Shown here in pieces: positions 22,593-34,620 of a stretch of 64,000 nt of DNA (the first letter of the stretch is position 1; the number at the start of each line of letters is the position of its first letter). The notes below the pieces were generated by a model. It searched no databases. It was not told the origin of the DNA and saw only the letters and a program-made list of their open reading frames with translations. The stretch is from the NCBI RefSeq assembly GCF_030272615.1, contig NC_081409.1:242359332-242423331 (forward strand). The letters run 5' to 3'. This stretch comes from Cryptomeria japonica (Eukaryota > Streptophyta > Pinopsida > Cupressales > Cupressaceae). The position numbers and the translations under genes were made by a program.

Positions 22593-23092
22593 NNNNNNNN
22601 NNNNNNNNNNNNNNNNNNNNNNNNNNNNNNNNNNNNNNNNNNNNNNNNNNNNNNNNNNNNNNNNNNNNNNNNNNNNNNNNNNNNNNNNNNNNNNNNNNNN
22701 NNNNNNNNNNNNNNNNNNNNNNNNNNNNNNNNNNNNNNNNNNNNNNNNNNNNNNNNNNNNNNNNNNNNNNNNNNNNNNNNNNNNNNNNNNNNNNNNNNNN
22801 NNNNNNNNNNNNNNNNNNNNNNNNNNNNNNNNNNNNNNNNNNNNNNNNNNNNNNNNNNNNNNNNNNNNNNNNNNNNNNNNNNNNNNNNNNNNNNNNNNNN
22901 NNNNNNNNNNNNNNNNNNNNNNNNNNNNNNNNNNNNNNNNNNNNNNNNNNNNNNNNNNNNNNNNNNNNNNNNNNNNNNNNNNNNNNNNNNNNNNNNNNNN
23001 NNNNNNNNNNNNNNNNNNNNNNNNNNNNNNNNNNNNNNNNNNNNNNNNNNNNNNNNNNNNNNNNNNNNNNNNNNNNNNNNNNNNNNNNNNNN
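22593..23092. other. Assembly gap, exactly 500 N
   Basis: 500 consecutive N, a conventional scaffold-gap size, starting directly after a (TC)n run. Two reported frames crossing it are artefacts. Confidence 0.99.
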
Positions 23093-25484
23093 TGTATAGG
23101 ATTTTTCTAGATCTATGAAATTTCTAATTTTACTTTATAAATTATGTGATGTTTTATGGGGATCCCACTACATACTTGGTTCTTGTTAAACATAACATAT
23201 ATGACATGTTACGAAACACCACCAACTTACACTATATTTTTAGATAGATAAGGTCTTCCTATTACATCCTTGTGCTTTATATATATTGATATATCTCTTT
23301 TCTTAAGGAACTCAAGTTTACAACTTATTTATTCTTACTATATGGAGATCATCAACCATTTATCCACTTGACACACATGTGAGACTTTCTAGTAATTTAT
23401 TTTAAAGTGTCAAGGATAGTACTAAAAAAAGCCAATCACAAAGTAAGGAGTAGCCAAAATTATGTTCAAAGAAAATGATCTACGTATTATTGAATGAGAA
23501 TTGTCGTAATAACCTTTCTTCTTTCTTTTAACTTTGATCCATTCTTGATTACTTGTAGTTGCCCATTTCTCTTCTTCAAAGAAGCATATAGATGGATTTA
23601 TTTCTTCTTAAATATATCTTTATTCAACTATTTTTTAGTTTCCCAGATATTTGAGTGTGTTCTTATTAATGTAAATTTTATTATTTTATTTCAAAAGATT
23701 AGTTTATTTGTAATCATAATATTGATTAATCAAAATATAAAAAAAATGTTTATTATTTAGGTATTGAATGTATTGTGGGATCTATATTAAGTTTTATTGT
23801 TTCATTAAAGAAAATTTTGACTCTATGATATCTTATTCATTATAAAGATCAAATAAGTGTAGCTTTATTCATTAGAGAGATAACCAAACATATAATCTTT
23901 ACCTTAATAGATATCACACAACTCATTGTCTTGACCCCAACACTCTTCTCTTTAATTTAATTTTTAAAACTAACATGCCTATATTTAAAAAAATATATGT
24001 AAAATATGTCTAAAGATAACAACTTTTGAGAAGACTTAACCATTATTGTAACTAAACTATAACTTTAATCATTACTATAATTTATCAGTAACCCTAATTT
24101 TTAAGTGAACTCTAAGCCTAACCTTATTAAAAATATTTAATCGTCTAAGCTTGGGAAACTCCCATAGCTAAGAAGGAACATTCCTAATGATATTATTGGC
24201 AAAATCTAGAGTCAAGTTTGAATTCTATGCCTCTTAGATAGTTTGAATAGATGTATGCTATGATCAAGCATTAGTAGAGTTCATAGTGTTGGATACAAGT
24301 GAATGAAAATGATTTTGTATGTAATTTAATGAATGTCAAATATCTTGAATATGTCATGATCAATCATTGGTAGAGTCCATTATTTTAGATACAAGTAAAA
24401 GAAAATTGATTTGTCTTTATAAATTGTAGATGTTAAATTCCATTATATTGTTCATAAATTGATGAAAAACATCTTAAAATAAATTATTATATTCTTTCTA
24501 TATTTTTCAATGATTTAATTGAATTAGTAGTATTGAAATATTTATTTTCAAATTTATTTAATATATTGAATAACTATATATTTATATAGAGACCTCTTTC
24601 CATTAAACTCTTACAAGTAAGACAAAATATTATATTAAATTATTTTTAAATATAATTTTATTTATTTAAATTTAAACTAAACTTAGTCTGTCAAAATCTT
24701 AGATGGTTTTCAAAGCCAATTTGTTAGAAAATAAACAAATTATTCTTCTATTCTTACAATTGTCAATCAAATATGTGTGATCCCCCCTCTTGATTTTGCC
24801 TATCAATGACAATGGCTCTTTGCAACCAATACGAATTGCATAACCTTGGGAAACATAAAAAAAATTGAGCTAGAATGATTACCATTATCACCACGCTCTG
24901 CAAAGAAACAATACCATTATTATCTCTTTGATCCATTAAACCCTAATGTAAAGCCTATCTTTTTGTTAGAATAAGTCAAAACTGAATTGGTGTTTGTCCT
25001 CTCTAAAATGTTCATACATAATATGTAACACTCAAGATAATTTATTAATACTAGATATATAACACTCATAGAGGCTAGTCTTCCACCATGGGAAGTTACA
25101 CATCAGACCACAATATAAACTTCAACAATGAATCAATTTATTAATACAAAATTTAATGGTTATATAAATTGAAAATAAAAAACATAACCGTGAATTCATA
25201 GACAGGAGAGTGAATGCCAAATTTTTTCCAAAGAAAAATGTTTACCATACTTTCTACTTTTTTTTATGATAAACTAGCATGCCTAAATTTAAATTGTTTA
25301 TGTAATAGACATAGAGAGATATCGATTTAAAGATAATTATTAAGATTGACATAATCTAATTATGGTAAAGGCATATTACATTCACACATGGATGCAAAAA
25401 TGTCTAATAAAAACTATAAGTATTTAATTTGGTGTATTTGTGACACTTAAATGAATGAAAAAAAAATAAAAAAAAAAATTTAAT
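23093..25484. other. AT-rich intergenic DNA
   Basis: Very AT-rich sequence with scattered poly(A)/poly(T) and no supported gene, LTR or RNA. It forms the left flank of the LINE. Confidence 0.6.
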
Positions 25485-25495
25485 TTTATATAATT
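25485..25495. repeat. LINE target-site duplication (left)
   Basis: TTTATATAATT is repeated exactly at 29701-29711 on the other side of the LINE. Confidence 0.7.
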
Positions 25496-27158
25496 ATTTA
25501 TTTATTTTTTGATTAAAGTGGATGAACCACTGAAAGTATATTAATTTTTTTATATTTTTACATGGTGTCTGGTTCAATGAGCACTTAAGGGAAAGAACCA
25601 ATAAGAAAACCCTTCAATATAGCTCAAAAGAACAATAGCCCATACCCATTACAATAGCCCATAGGCAATCCACAAAAAAACCCCAGGTTACATCACCAAT
25701 CGCATTAGATATAAAGGAAGCTTGAGAGAAGCTTGTAGGAACTAGTGAAGAAGATAACATCCCAAACAAGAAGCCACCTTATCCTGAACAAAATCAGTGC
25801 CAACACTCCAAAAAACCAATCTGTCTATGCCCCACATGTATCCAAGGCCCTGCAGAGAACAAAACACAAAGCCATAAGGGAACCAAGTAAAAGCAATCCT
25901 GTCAGCATAAGAATGGTTAGCAAACAAATGCCCATCCATATAAGGAGCAGATAAGGATGAAGAAAACCCTCAGGAATCACAATGAGGCCGATCCACGAAA
26001 TAGTCCATAGTAAAAGCCATAATAGCAGTAGCAAGATAAGGAGCCATCTATACCACCATATTAATTGTACTTTCCAATTCCTCAGAAGAAGCCAACAACC
26101 ACCAATTTTGCCAAGAACTCTCCAAATAAAGCAAAGCATTATGTATTTAGAAATAAAAAACACAAAACAAGAATGAATATCATACCTGTACACCATCCAG
26201 ATTAAATAAGGGAAAGGATAATCACTGCATGATTATCTTATCATCATAAGAGAAAATGCCGAGCAAAAAACCTCAAACCAAAAGATGAAATTTCCTCTTA
26301 TCTTACAACAGAACCACTCATTAAGACAACTTCCAAGACAACAAAACGACCACAAGGCATAATGATTCAGTAGAAGGAGTAATTCCACATAATGTGAAAT
26401 GAAAGCTCATGGCTAAGTTACCCCCATCCAACCGCAAAGAAAAATGATTACCAAGAAGGCAGAAGATGAGAATCAATGTAGTTTAACAAAATCCAGCCGC
26501 GAAAACTAATGATTAGCACGGGAGATCCAATACCAAATCAATCCCCAAAATATCCAATGGAAACCGAGGTACCCATCAACCGTGATGATATCATCATGAA
26601 GCTTCATGGAACCAGATAATGCCAATCAAGAAGTCCAATAAATACCAAAACTGCCAGTCAATCATAAGATTACACATGGACCATACAATTTCATTTTTAT
26701 ACATTGCCCAACAACTTATCAAAAAGCTGTAGAAAGTAAAATAGAGAAAGACCAATCGACAACCTCTGAAGAATCAAAAGAAGACGAGGATAACCATCAA
26801 CAGAGGTATCCATAATATTAAAAAATGCAGCCAAAGAACAACATGAGAAACAACCCAGAACCTGATCACTATAAAAAAATGTCAGCCGAGCATAGTTTTC
26901 CCCTCCATCCTCCATTCTTGATAAGGAGCTACTACTAGGAATAGCTACAACAAAGATGCTGCCATAAGGCAAGACAACATCCCTCCTATAGCCATCCAAG
27001 GAAGTGAAACACCCCATAAAGCAAGGAGAAGGGAGAGGACACTCGGACAAAAGGCAGGTCACCCCAAAAAATAGAAACCACAACAAACTCTCTCCTTAAT
27101 GAGGAGATTCTCCCAAAAAATGTCAACAAATATATTGCCCAAAAGACCAACACCTTTA
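25496..27158 (-). other. LINE 3' region
   Basis: 1.66 kb between the RNase H stop and the A-rich tail. Several short minus-strand frames are present but none carries a motif I recognise. Treated as a 3' untranslated region. Confidence 0.55.
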
Positions 27159-27760
27159 TTATAGGCACTTATGAAAGAACACCCACACCAAGAGTAGGGG
27201 ATGAGGGAAGTTTCTGGATGGAAGAACTGCTAAGAGAGAAGCTTCATGCAGGAGATAGGAATGTCCGAAAGGGGAAAGTTCTATATAATCAGGACCCTCA
27301 ACCACAACCTTGTTAGCTATAAAATCTGCAAAGACATTGATCTCTCTAAAACAGTGAGAAATAGAGAAAGTGGAAAAACCTTTTAGTTGTAGGAGAATAT
27401 GATCTAAAAAATACTGCAAGTGCCAAGAGAGACACTTTTTGCTAGCAACCGCCTAAAAGACCAACATTGAATCACCTTCAATAACAATATCCTTTATGTT
27501 TAAAGAAAGAGCTAGATCAAGCCCAAAGGATAAAGCCTGAAACTTAGCCAAATTATTAGTGCCATGACCAATATATTTACCCACTGCATTGATGATCTTT
27601 GAAGAGTGATAAAAAATAATTACCCTGATCCCAGACGTCCCCGGATTACCCTTAGAAGCCCCATCAAATTGAAGTTTTGAATGAAGGGAAAGGATGAGGA
27701 CTCCATTTAGCCATCTTGGGATTAAGAAGCAAAGAAAATCCATTTGATATAACCCCATGG
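27159..27760 (-). pseudogene. LINE RNase H domain
   Basis: Minus-strand frame with LQFDGASKGNPGTSG (first catalytic Asp in FDGASKGNPG, near 27670), NNLAKFQALSFGLDLAL (normally E where K stands), VIEGDSMLVF, and then, after an in-frame stop near 27450, CFREINVFADFIANK. These are the four conserved blocks of the RNase H found at the C terminus of some plant L1 elements. The domain is in a different frame from the RT, so a frameshift lies near 27700. Confidence 0.8.
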
Positions 27761-29700
27761 GAAGGCATCAAATGAAGCGAAGACCATCGCCAAGTAACCC
27801 AATTATCCCAATGAGAAAAGGACCTGAGATGATCTAGATTTTTATGAATGAAAGAAATCACCACTTCACTAATGGAGGCTTGAATTTTACCAATTATGTT
27901 TGCCAAAGCCGCAAATTTATGTTTGAAGATTCTTGAATTTCTTTCAAGCCAAAGATTCCAAATCACCAGAGATGGAGCGACAACCCAAAGGGATGAGTAG
28001 AATGAAGAGGGAAACAACAAGGGCCATGCCATAAATTGTGAAAGTAGATTAGAATAGAGAGCGAAAGACCATCCTAACATATCAAACAACCAATACCAAC
28101 ATTCAGAAGCAAAAGGGCACATCAGGAAAAGGTGATCCACTTATTCCATACAATAACCACAGAAAACACAAGGAAAAACTGTTGTAATCCCAAGCCTATC
28201 TAATTGCATCCCAGTAAGGACTCTATCTTGGGCTGCCAACCAAGCAAAAGCCCCTGCCTTTGGAAGACAAGCAAGATGCCAAAAAAGCTTAGTAGGCCAA
28301 GAAGAGTGCAAAGGGGCTTGAACCAAAGACTTGTACCCATCTTTGACTGAATAGGAGCCTGAAGTATATTTAACCCAAACCAAAGAGTCCTCCTTATCAA
28401 GGAAAACTAGAGGTCTTTTACAAAGTTCATCTACAAAAGATAAAATAAGATTGTTATCAATAGACAAGGGAGGGATATCCTTCCATTTAGCCACTAAACG
28501 TGGGCCTGATGAAACAATATTAAAATAGTCTGCAACAAGAGGCCCCCAAAGATCTGATAGAATATCAGGCAAAGGTGACCAGTCAAAAATAGCTGAGAGA
28601 GAAGGATGCCCATTCCAAACTTCATCCCAAAATCGAGCCTTTTTCCCACTATGGACAACCCAAGATAGATGTGGTAAGACCACCCCCCTACAAGAAACCA
28701 AAAAATTCCAGAATGCAGAACCCTTCGGAAGGGATGTTGCAGTAAAAATCCTTTCTCTGGATGCTCTCCTTAAATACTTGGTGAGCATGATGGAAGCCCA
28801 TTTACTATGAGGGTCTGCATATAACTTCCAAATCAATTTTGCCCCCAATGCTTTATTCTGCAAAACTAGATCACGGATACCTGCCCCCCAACTCCTTGGA
28901 CGATAAATTTTATCCCAAGCAAGAAGAGGGATCTTCTTTTTACCTCCCAAGTTATCATTCCAAAGGAAGGTCCTAAGGGAAACCTTAATACACTTAATAA
29001 CTTGATATGGAGCTTGTAGGATAGACATAAAATATGTAGGAATGGCATTCAACACTGATTTGATTAAAATGATCTTACTAGCCATTGCAAGCCACTTATG
29101 ATTCCAGGAGGAAATTTTGGAAGTTATTGAATGAACAACTTTATCCCAAAAGGAGGTCTTTTCCAATCCCAAAATGAAAGGAATGCCTAAGTACATACAT
29201 GGAAAGGTCCCAACTTGAAAACTCCAGAAGCGGGTAAGTGTATCCCGAACTAGAGTGGGGACATTCACAAAAAATACTTTAGACTTATGATTATTAACTT
29301 GTTGTCCAGAAAAAGAAGCATAATCAGAAATAATTTTCTTAATAACTTGGGTTTCCCTCATAGAGGCCACCCCAAATAGAAGCATATCATCAACAAATAA
29401 GCAATAAGATTGTGAAGAAGGGAGACCATCGACTCTGATGCCTGACCATAAACCAGATGTCGTAGCACTAGAGATAGCCCTACTTAATGCTTCCGCCAAA
29501 AGAATAAACAAAAAAGGAGATAGGGGATCTCCTTGCCTAAGTCCCTGGGAGGAAGCAAAGAAGCCCGAGGGAGAGCCATTAATCAAAACTAAAAAGTGGA
29601 CAGAGAATATACATGAAAACACCCACTTAACCCAACTATGCGAAAACCCTAAATGATACAAAACCGCCACCAGGGACTACCAATTAACCTGATCATAAGC
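27664..29700 (-). pseudogene. LINE ORF2 reverse transcriptase, truncated
   Basis: Seen from the 5' end: KAYDQVNW, then a stop, then GLRQGDPLSPFLFILLAEAL, then LFVDDMLLFG (the catalytic FVDD, near 29390), a long thumb and connection region with MYLGIPF and the WNHKWLAMASKIILIKSVLN block, and the zinc-binding-like CVFCG...DHLFLMCPFA motif near 28140, where a TAA interrupts the frame at 28141. One long stretch (29670-28144, about 509 codons) is open. The order RT, connection and cysteine motif is diagnostic for plant L1-type LINEs. Start codons given by ORF callers here are not biological. Confidence 0.9.
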
Positions 29701-29711
29701 TTTATATAATT
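29701..29711. repeat. LINE target-site duplication (right)
   Basis: TTTATATAATT, identical to 25485-25495, begins right where LINE coding sequence stops. Confidence 0.7.
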
Positions 29712-31297
29712 TATTATTATTTAATGCTAATTATATCTTTACTTCCACCTCTCAACTACCACTTGCTTTGAGTTTAACTGATTGATCAATTCTTTTATCT
29801 CCATCATGCAATTAGTTAAACTTCGTAATTATCTCAATCTAATATTATTGATTATGAGCGATTGCAAGTTTCCCAACATAAAATCTACCTTTTTCTACAA
29901 ATATAAAATAAAAATATGATACTAAACGTTGATTCTAGAACTATTTTAGCTAGAGCCCCTACTATCCATGGGAAATCTCTATCATACATAGATCTAGGTC
30001 CTTTAATCCCATCTTTTGTCTTTGATTGAACTATAGTTATTCTTCTTGATCAGTATATCAACTATCAGTAACCTTGAACTCAGAGTGTTGGCAATTGACA
30101 CTCATCCAGTGGATTCTAGTGTATGGATAATGGATTAGGGTTGTCATTGATGGCAACTCTCCTTGGAAATCCTATCCGGTAGTCATGGTTTTTGGTAACC
30201 GATAGAGGAAGTGATCCGGTAAAGGATAGATATCTAGAGATAGATGTGAAGTGAAAAATATAGAGGGCGAAGAGAAAGGGAGACATATAGGTAGAGAGAG
30301 AGGGGGATGGAGAGGGAGAGGGAGAGGGATAATAAGAGGGGCAGAGAGATAGCAAGCTAAATATATAGACATGGGGTGAAGGAGGGGGAGAGAGGAAAGC
30401 TAAATAAAAAAGATATGTGCTTTCATATTAAAAAAGTAGAAATATCAATGACATATCAAATGTTAAAATAAAATTCTAATGTGTTTGCAAAGGATGGGTA
30501 GGGTAAGTAAAAGGTATTTCACAATTAAAATAATAGTAAAAGATGTAACAATATAAAATCAATGAAGAATTGGTCATTTAAAGAGTTTCAAATATAAAAT
30601 TGAGATGCAAATATCATGAAAGTATATATCTAAGAAACCCTAATATGAATAATAACCCCTATAAGAAGGATATGTTGTATAAGATTTATTTGGTTCACTA
30701 AAATACAAAGAGCTCTAAAGATTCAAACAAATAGAGAGGAAAGAAGGGTGGGAGCGAGAGGTCGAGAGATATGGAGGGAGGAGATATATAGATAGATATG
30801 TAGAGGGATTGGGGAAAGAGAGGGTTGAGATTGAGAGTAGGGAGGGAAGTAAGGAGGAAGGGAGAGATAGAGAGACAAGTCTGGATCTTAGGGGAGACAG
30901 AGTGAGATAGAGGAGGGTGTGATGAAAAGGTAGAAATATAAGTGGAGAGATTGAGAGAGAAGGAAGGAGAGATTCAACAAGAGTTAGAGAGATAGGTCTA
31001 GATAGAGATGTATAAAGAGGGACAAAAGGAAACAGAGGGAGAAAGGGAGAGGCAGAGTGATAGGTTTAAATCTTAGGGGAGAGAGAGAGAGAGGTAGAGA
31101 AAAGAACAAAGATATATGATGGTTTCTAAATTTTTTTACTATCCTTACTAAAATTCCTAATTTTTTTATTATTAATTACTCATTTAATGTTTCAAGTATT
31201 TTCAGATGACTGTTACAAAACAATCATGAAAGAGGGAATTCATATGTAGAAGTTGTGAGCATTTGATGTTTTAAAAATAAAGGATGAATTTAAAATA
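29712..31297. repeat. Spacer with GA-rich tracts
   Basis: Intergenic DNA between LINE and E2. Purine-rich low-complexity tracts (GAGAGA, GGGAGAGG, AGATATAGAG words) cover about 30231-30400 and 30735-31110. No gene is seen. Confidence 0.8.
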
Positions 31298-31302
31298 ATT
31301 AT
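31298..31302. repeat. E2 target-site duplication (left), ATTAT
   Basis: ATTAT before the 5' LTR matches ATTAT at 42939-42943 after the 3' LTR. Confidence 0.95.
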
Positions 31303-32083
31303 TGTAGACACCCAAAATTGTCCAGTTTAATTAAATAAATATTTTATTTATTTAATTATCTAAGCTTAATTCTTCTATTAATTAAATAAATCTTTATTTA
31401 TTTAATTAATTCATTTATCCTCTTCTAGCCTTATTTCTCATTTAAATAAATACATTTATTTATTTAAATTATCATTTTCCTAAATTAAATAAATATTTTA
31501 TTTATTTAATTATCCCACTTTTTCTATTAATTAAATAAATCTTTATTTATTTAATTAATTCATTAGCCTTTTCTACCCATGACACATGTCATTCATCTTT
31601 TAATTCATACACTACCTACCCCTTTCATTATTTTATTATTTCTTTTACCTACCCTCTAATCATAGCCGACCTCCTTTTACACCTCTCAATCTTATCCCTC
31701 CATTTCATATAGTGTCTTCTATATAAGGAGATGCTTCCTTCATTATCAAACCCTAATCGTTCTATGCATTCTAATCATTTTTATGCAACTGACTACACTA
31801 TGATCCTACTTGCAACCACATTCTGTTCTTTGTTGAGCTCTTGTGCACATAAAATCTGAGAGCAAATATATCAAGCAAGATCAATGAAGATAGGAAGAAT
31901 GGAGATCAAAACCCTATTGGACATGTGAAGGTATAATCTTTGTGATTTCATTTGATTTGCATTGCCTTAGGTAATCTTCATATGTTATGGTGGATCTTTG
32001 TTGTTGTTAGGCTAGGGTTTTGTGGTTGAATTCATTTAGCCTTTCAATATTGTTATTATTGTTATCCATTTTCACCATATACA
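31303..32083 (+). repeat. E2 5' LTR
   Basis: 781 bp, TGTAGACACC...CATATACA. The first 280 bp contains repeated AT-rich palindromic words (TTAATTAAATAAAT / ATTTATTTAATTA). TATATAAG at 31720-31727 is the likely TATA box. Confidence 0.96.
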
Positions 32084-32086
32084 TTT

Positions 32087-32104
32087 TGGCACGCCCCGTG
32101 GGAC
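32087..32104 (+). other. E2 primer binding site
   Basis: TGGCACGCCCCGTGGGAC starts three bases after the LTR. The GC-rich TGG start is typical of a PBS in Tat-like elements. I could not name the tRNA with certainty. Confidence 0.7.
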
Positions 32105-32229
32105 ATGGATTTTTCTTAGATCTGTGTTTTTTGCAGATTTTTCTAACCCTATATTGCTATTTTGTAAAACAATTTGGAGAATAACCTTGTGCAGCTAGGG
32201 TTTTGGACACAAAATCAAGATCTTGGAGA

Positions 32230-33150
32230 GATTCAATCATATATCACAAATGGCTAAGAAATTTTGCACCAAATTGTTTTTGGAGGTTGAAGAAAGTATC
32301 AGGAGCTTTCAATCCAAAATTCAAAATTTTTGAAGTACATTTTCATTTTCTATGAATTTTTTATGATTTTTCATAAAAAATTAATTTTGAGAGCAAATGA
32401 GAAAATTTTTCAGATTTTCTTACATTTTTGGAAATCACTCAGAATTATACATAGGATCTGTTCTTTGTGATTTTAATTTTGATGCAAAATATTTCCCTAA
32501 AAATTAGATCTTTAAAAATTAGGGTTTTTCCTTATTTTGATCAGATCTCACAAACGGCGTTGAATTTTGACATAAATTTTTTTGTACAGGTCAGGAAAAG
32601 TATTAGAAGAATTTTGTAAAAATTTCAGATTTTTTGGATCATTTAGTCAATTTATATGAATTTTTTATGAATTTTCATAAAAAATTAATTTTGAGAGCAA
32701 ATTACCGAATTTTTCAGATTTTCTTACATTTTTGGAAATATATCAGTATTATACATAGGATCTGTTATTTGTGATTTTAAATGTGATGCAAAATCATTCC
32801 TCAAAAATTAGATCTTTGAAAATTAGGGTTTTGCATTATTTTACTCATATCTCACAAACTGGTTGGATTTGTTACAGAAAATTTTTTGTGCAGGTTTGGA
32901 AGACCATCAAGACTCTCCAGTAAAAATTTCATATTTTTTGGATCGATTTTGCATTTTATATGAATTTTTTATGATTTTTCATAAAAAATTAATTTTTGCA
33001 ACAAATTAGCAATTTTTTTGGATTTTCTAACATTTTTGGAAATCTCTTGAAATTTTACAAGTGGTCTTTTTTTATGATGAATCAGATCTTTGAATTAGTC
33101 AACAAAACGCATTGTTGAAGGCCCCTATTTCACAAAGTCTTTTGGATCTA
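32230..33150 (+). repeat. Three tandem 304-bp repeats in the E2 leader
   Basis: The marker word TATGAATTTTTTATGA occurs at 32351, 32655 and 32959 (slightly changed in the second copy), exactly 304 bp apart. Flanking sequence (CATTTTTGGAAAT, ATTAGATCTTT, AATTAGGGTTTT, TCTCACAAAC) repeats with the same period. Each copy contains the hairpin TTTTTTATG-loop-CATAAAAAA. Edges are approximate because the copies have diverged. Confidence 0.9.
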
Positions 33151-34620
33151 AAATTTACCTAACTTGTGTGCTTGCAGGAAGGGGTGATTATTTCAAACAA
33201 TCCAAACTACTAATAAATCTTTGTTGCAGGTCCTTGGCAAGGGTGTTTGGATTTTTATTGTGTGCCTTGTTTTCATAGACTAGCAAACACTTCAATTGGT
33301 GCACTAAAATTGAATCATTGTCTTTTGTGTCTTAAGCAATAGGCTCTTTTTGTTTAATCTTTAGAGGGCTTGTCTTCCTGTGTGGTCATTAGGACAACTA
33401 GTGAGAAGAGAACGACCCAAGTGGTAGCGAGGAAAACCCACCTCTTCCAAACCACTATAAACAACTGTATTCATGGTGAAAACTATGGATAACGTGTGCT
33501 GATTAGTTCATACCGACATTATGTCTCCCCATAAACCCATTTGATCAATTGTAGGGCGTAACCCCTACCCTTTTGTATTTATAGAGCTGAAAGTGCCACA
33601 TGTATGGCCACACGAGCGGATGCCCTTACTAGCACCTTTTTGTTTTAGAAGCCCAAATCCTTCTAGTTGTTGAGGCAGGAGGTCGGACCTCTGGTAGCGG
33701 CCCACACACATACGGTTCTTAGTAGAGATACAAAGTTCACCACGGGGAGTTTTCATGGGGACTGATGGTTGGCTGACCCGAGAAGTGAGTGCCGAGGGTG
33801 GAGCCAGTGAGGTCAAGCATCTAAGTGTCCGCTCTGAATAGCGTAGCCTCGGGGGTAAAACCTCATGTGGGATCAACAACTATTGTCTTGGCCAGCCATA
33901 AGAATTGTGCTTGACTTATTTTAAACATTCAAAACATTCAAGACCAAACAGCAAAACATTGTGTCTTTTGTGTCTTCAAGTGTATGTAAAATTTTTTTAC
34001 ATCAAACAACACACTTTTCTTGGAGTCATTTTGAGTCTAAACACTTGCAAACATTGAGTCCTCATAAACATTGTGTCCTTTTGTCACGAAAAACAGTCAA
34101 ACATTCAGATTTGGTCACAACCAACAACTTCACAAATTGGAAAAATTTTACAGTCCACCAAACAAGAGCAATCAGTTTCAGAATTCTTGAGCTTCCTAGG
34201 TTGTTTCTCCAGGTTTTCATCTAGCATTCAACTTGTCTTTGGGTCTCACAAAGTCCATCATTTCTTTACATCTTGCATTAAATTCACATTTGTCTAAACT
34301 TGAGTCAAAAGGTCACTTGCTTGTCCTCATCATACTTTGTCAACACACTACATACACCAACATTTTGCTAAGTGGTCCCTCATCAAGGTCTATCACCTTG
34401 GGTCTCATTTGGTCTTTCTTAGAGTTAAGGTCAACTTACCTCATCAAGAGAAACTATCCTCTCTTTGGAAGCCACACCTACTCTACTACATACATACTTG
34501 GTCTTACACTTTGGACATTGCAAGTAAACCTCGGATTCATTTACATTCCATCCAACTCTTGGTCTTCCATACTTTTTCCATTTTCATCTAGTCTCACACA
34601 TCTTGGTCAATACCTAGTTC
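33151..34620 (+). other. E2 leader, 3' part
   Basis: Untranslated leader between the repeats and gag. No ORF with a recognisable product is seen. It includes the block at 33410-33470 that resembles 19330-19370. Confidence 0.6.

Larger units (their letters stand above)
25496..29700 (-). mobile_element. 5'-truncated LINE (L1-type, with RNase H)
   Basis: This is a minus-strand non-LTR retrotransposon of about 4.2 kb. It has an A-rich 3' tail (T-rich on the plus strand at about 25496-25510), a degenerate ORF2 with RT and RNase H, and an 11-bp TSD. The 5' end cuts into the RT domain (KAYDQVNW at 29700), so ORF1, the endonuclease and the start of RT are missing. Truncation at the 5' end is typical of target-primed reverse transcription. 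The A-rich tail end and TSD agree on the same boundaries. Confidence 0.8.

Noticed and set aside
22476-23110. Two frames crossing the N gap
   Set aside because: They consist mainly of undefined residues.
31298-31302. Same TSD sequence (ATTAT) for the copia element and E2
   Set aside because: Five AT bases in AT-rich DNA coincide easily; the elements use different integrases, so no link is claimed.
33565-33879. 104-codon minus-strand frame in the E2 leader
   Set aside because: No motif and it sits in an untranslated leader; likely chance.
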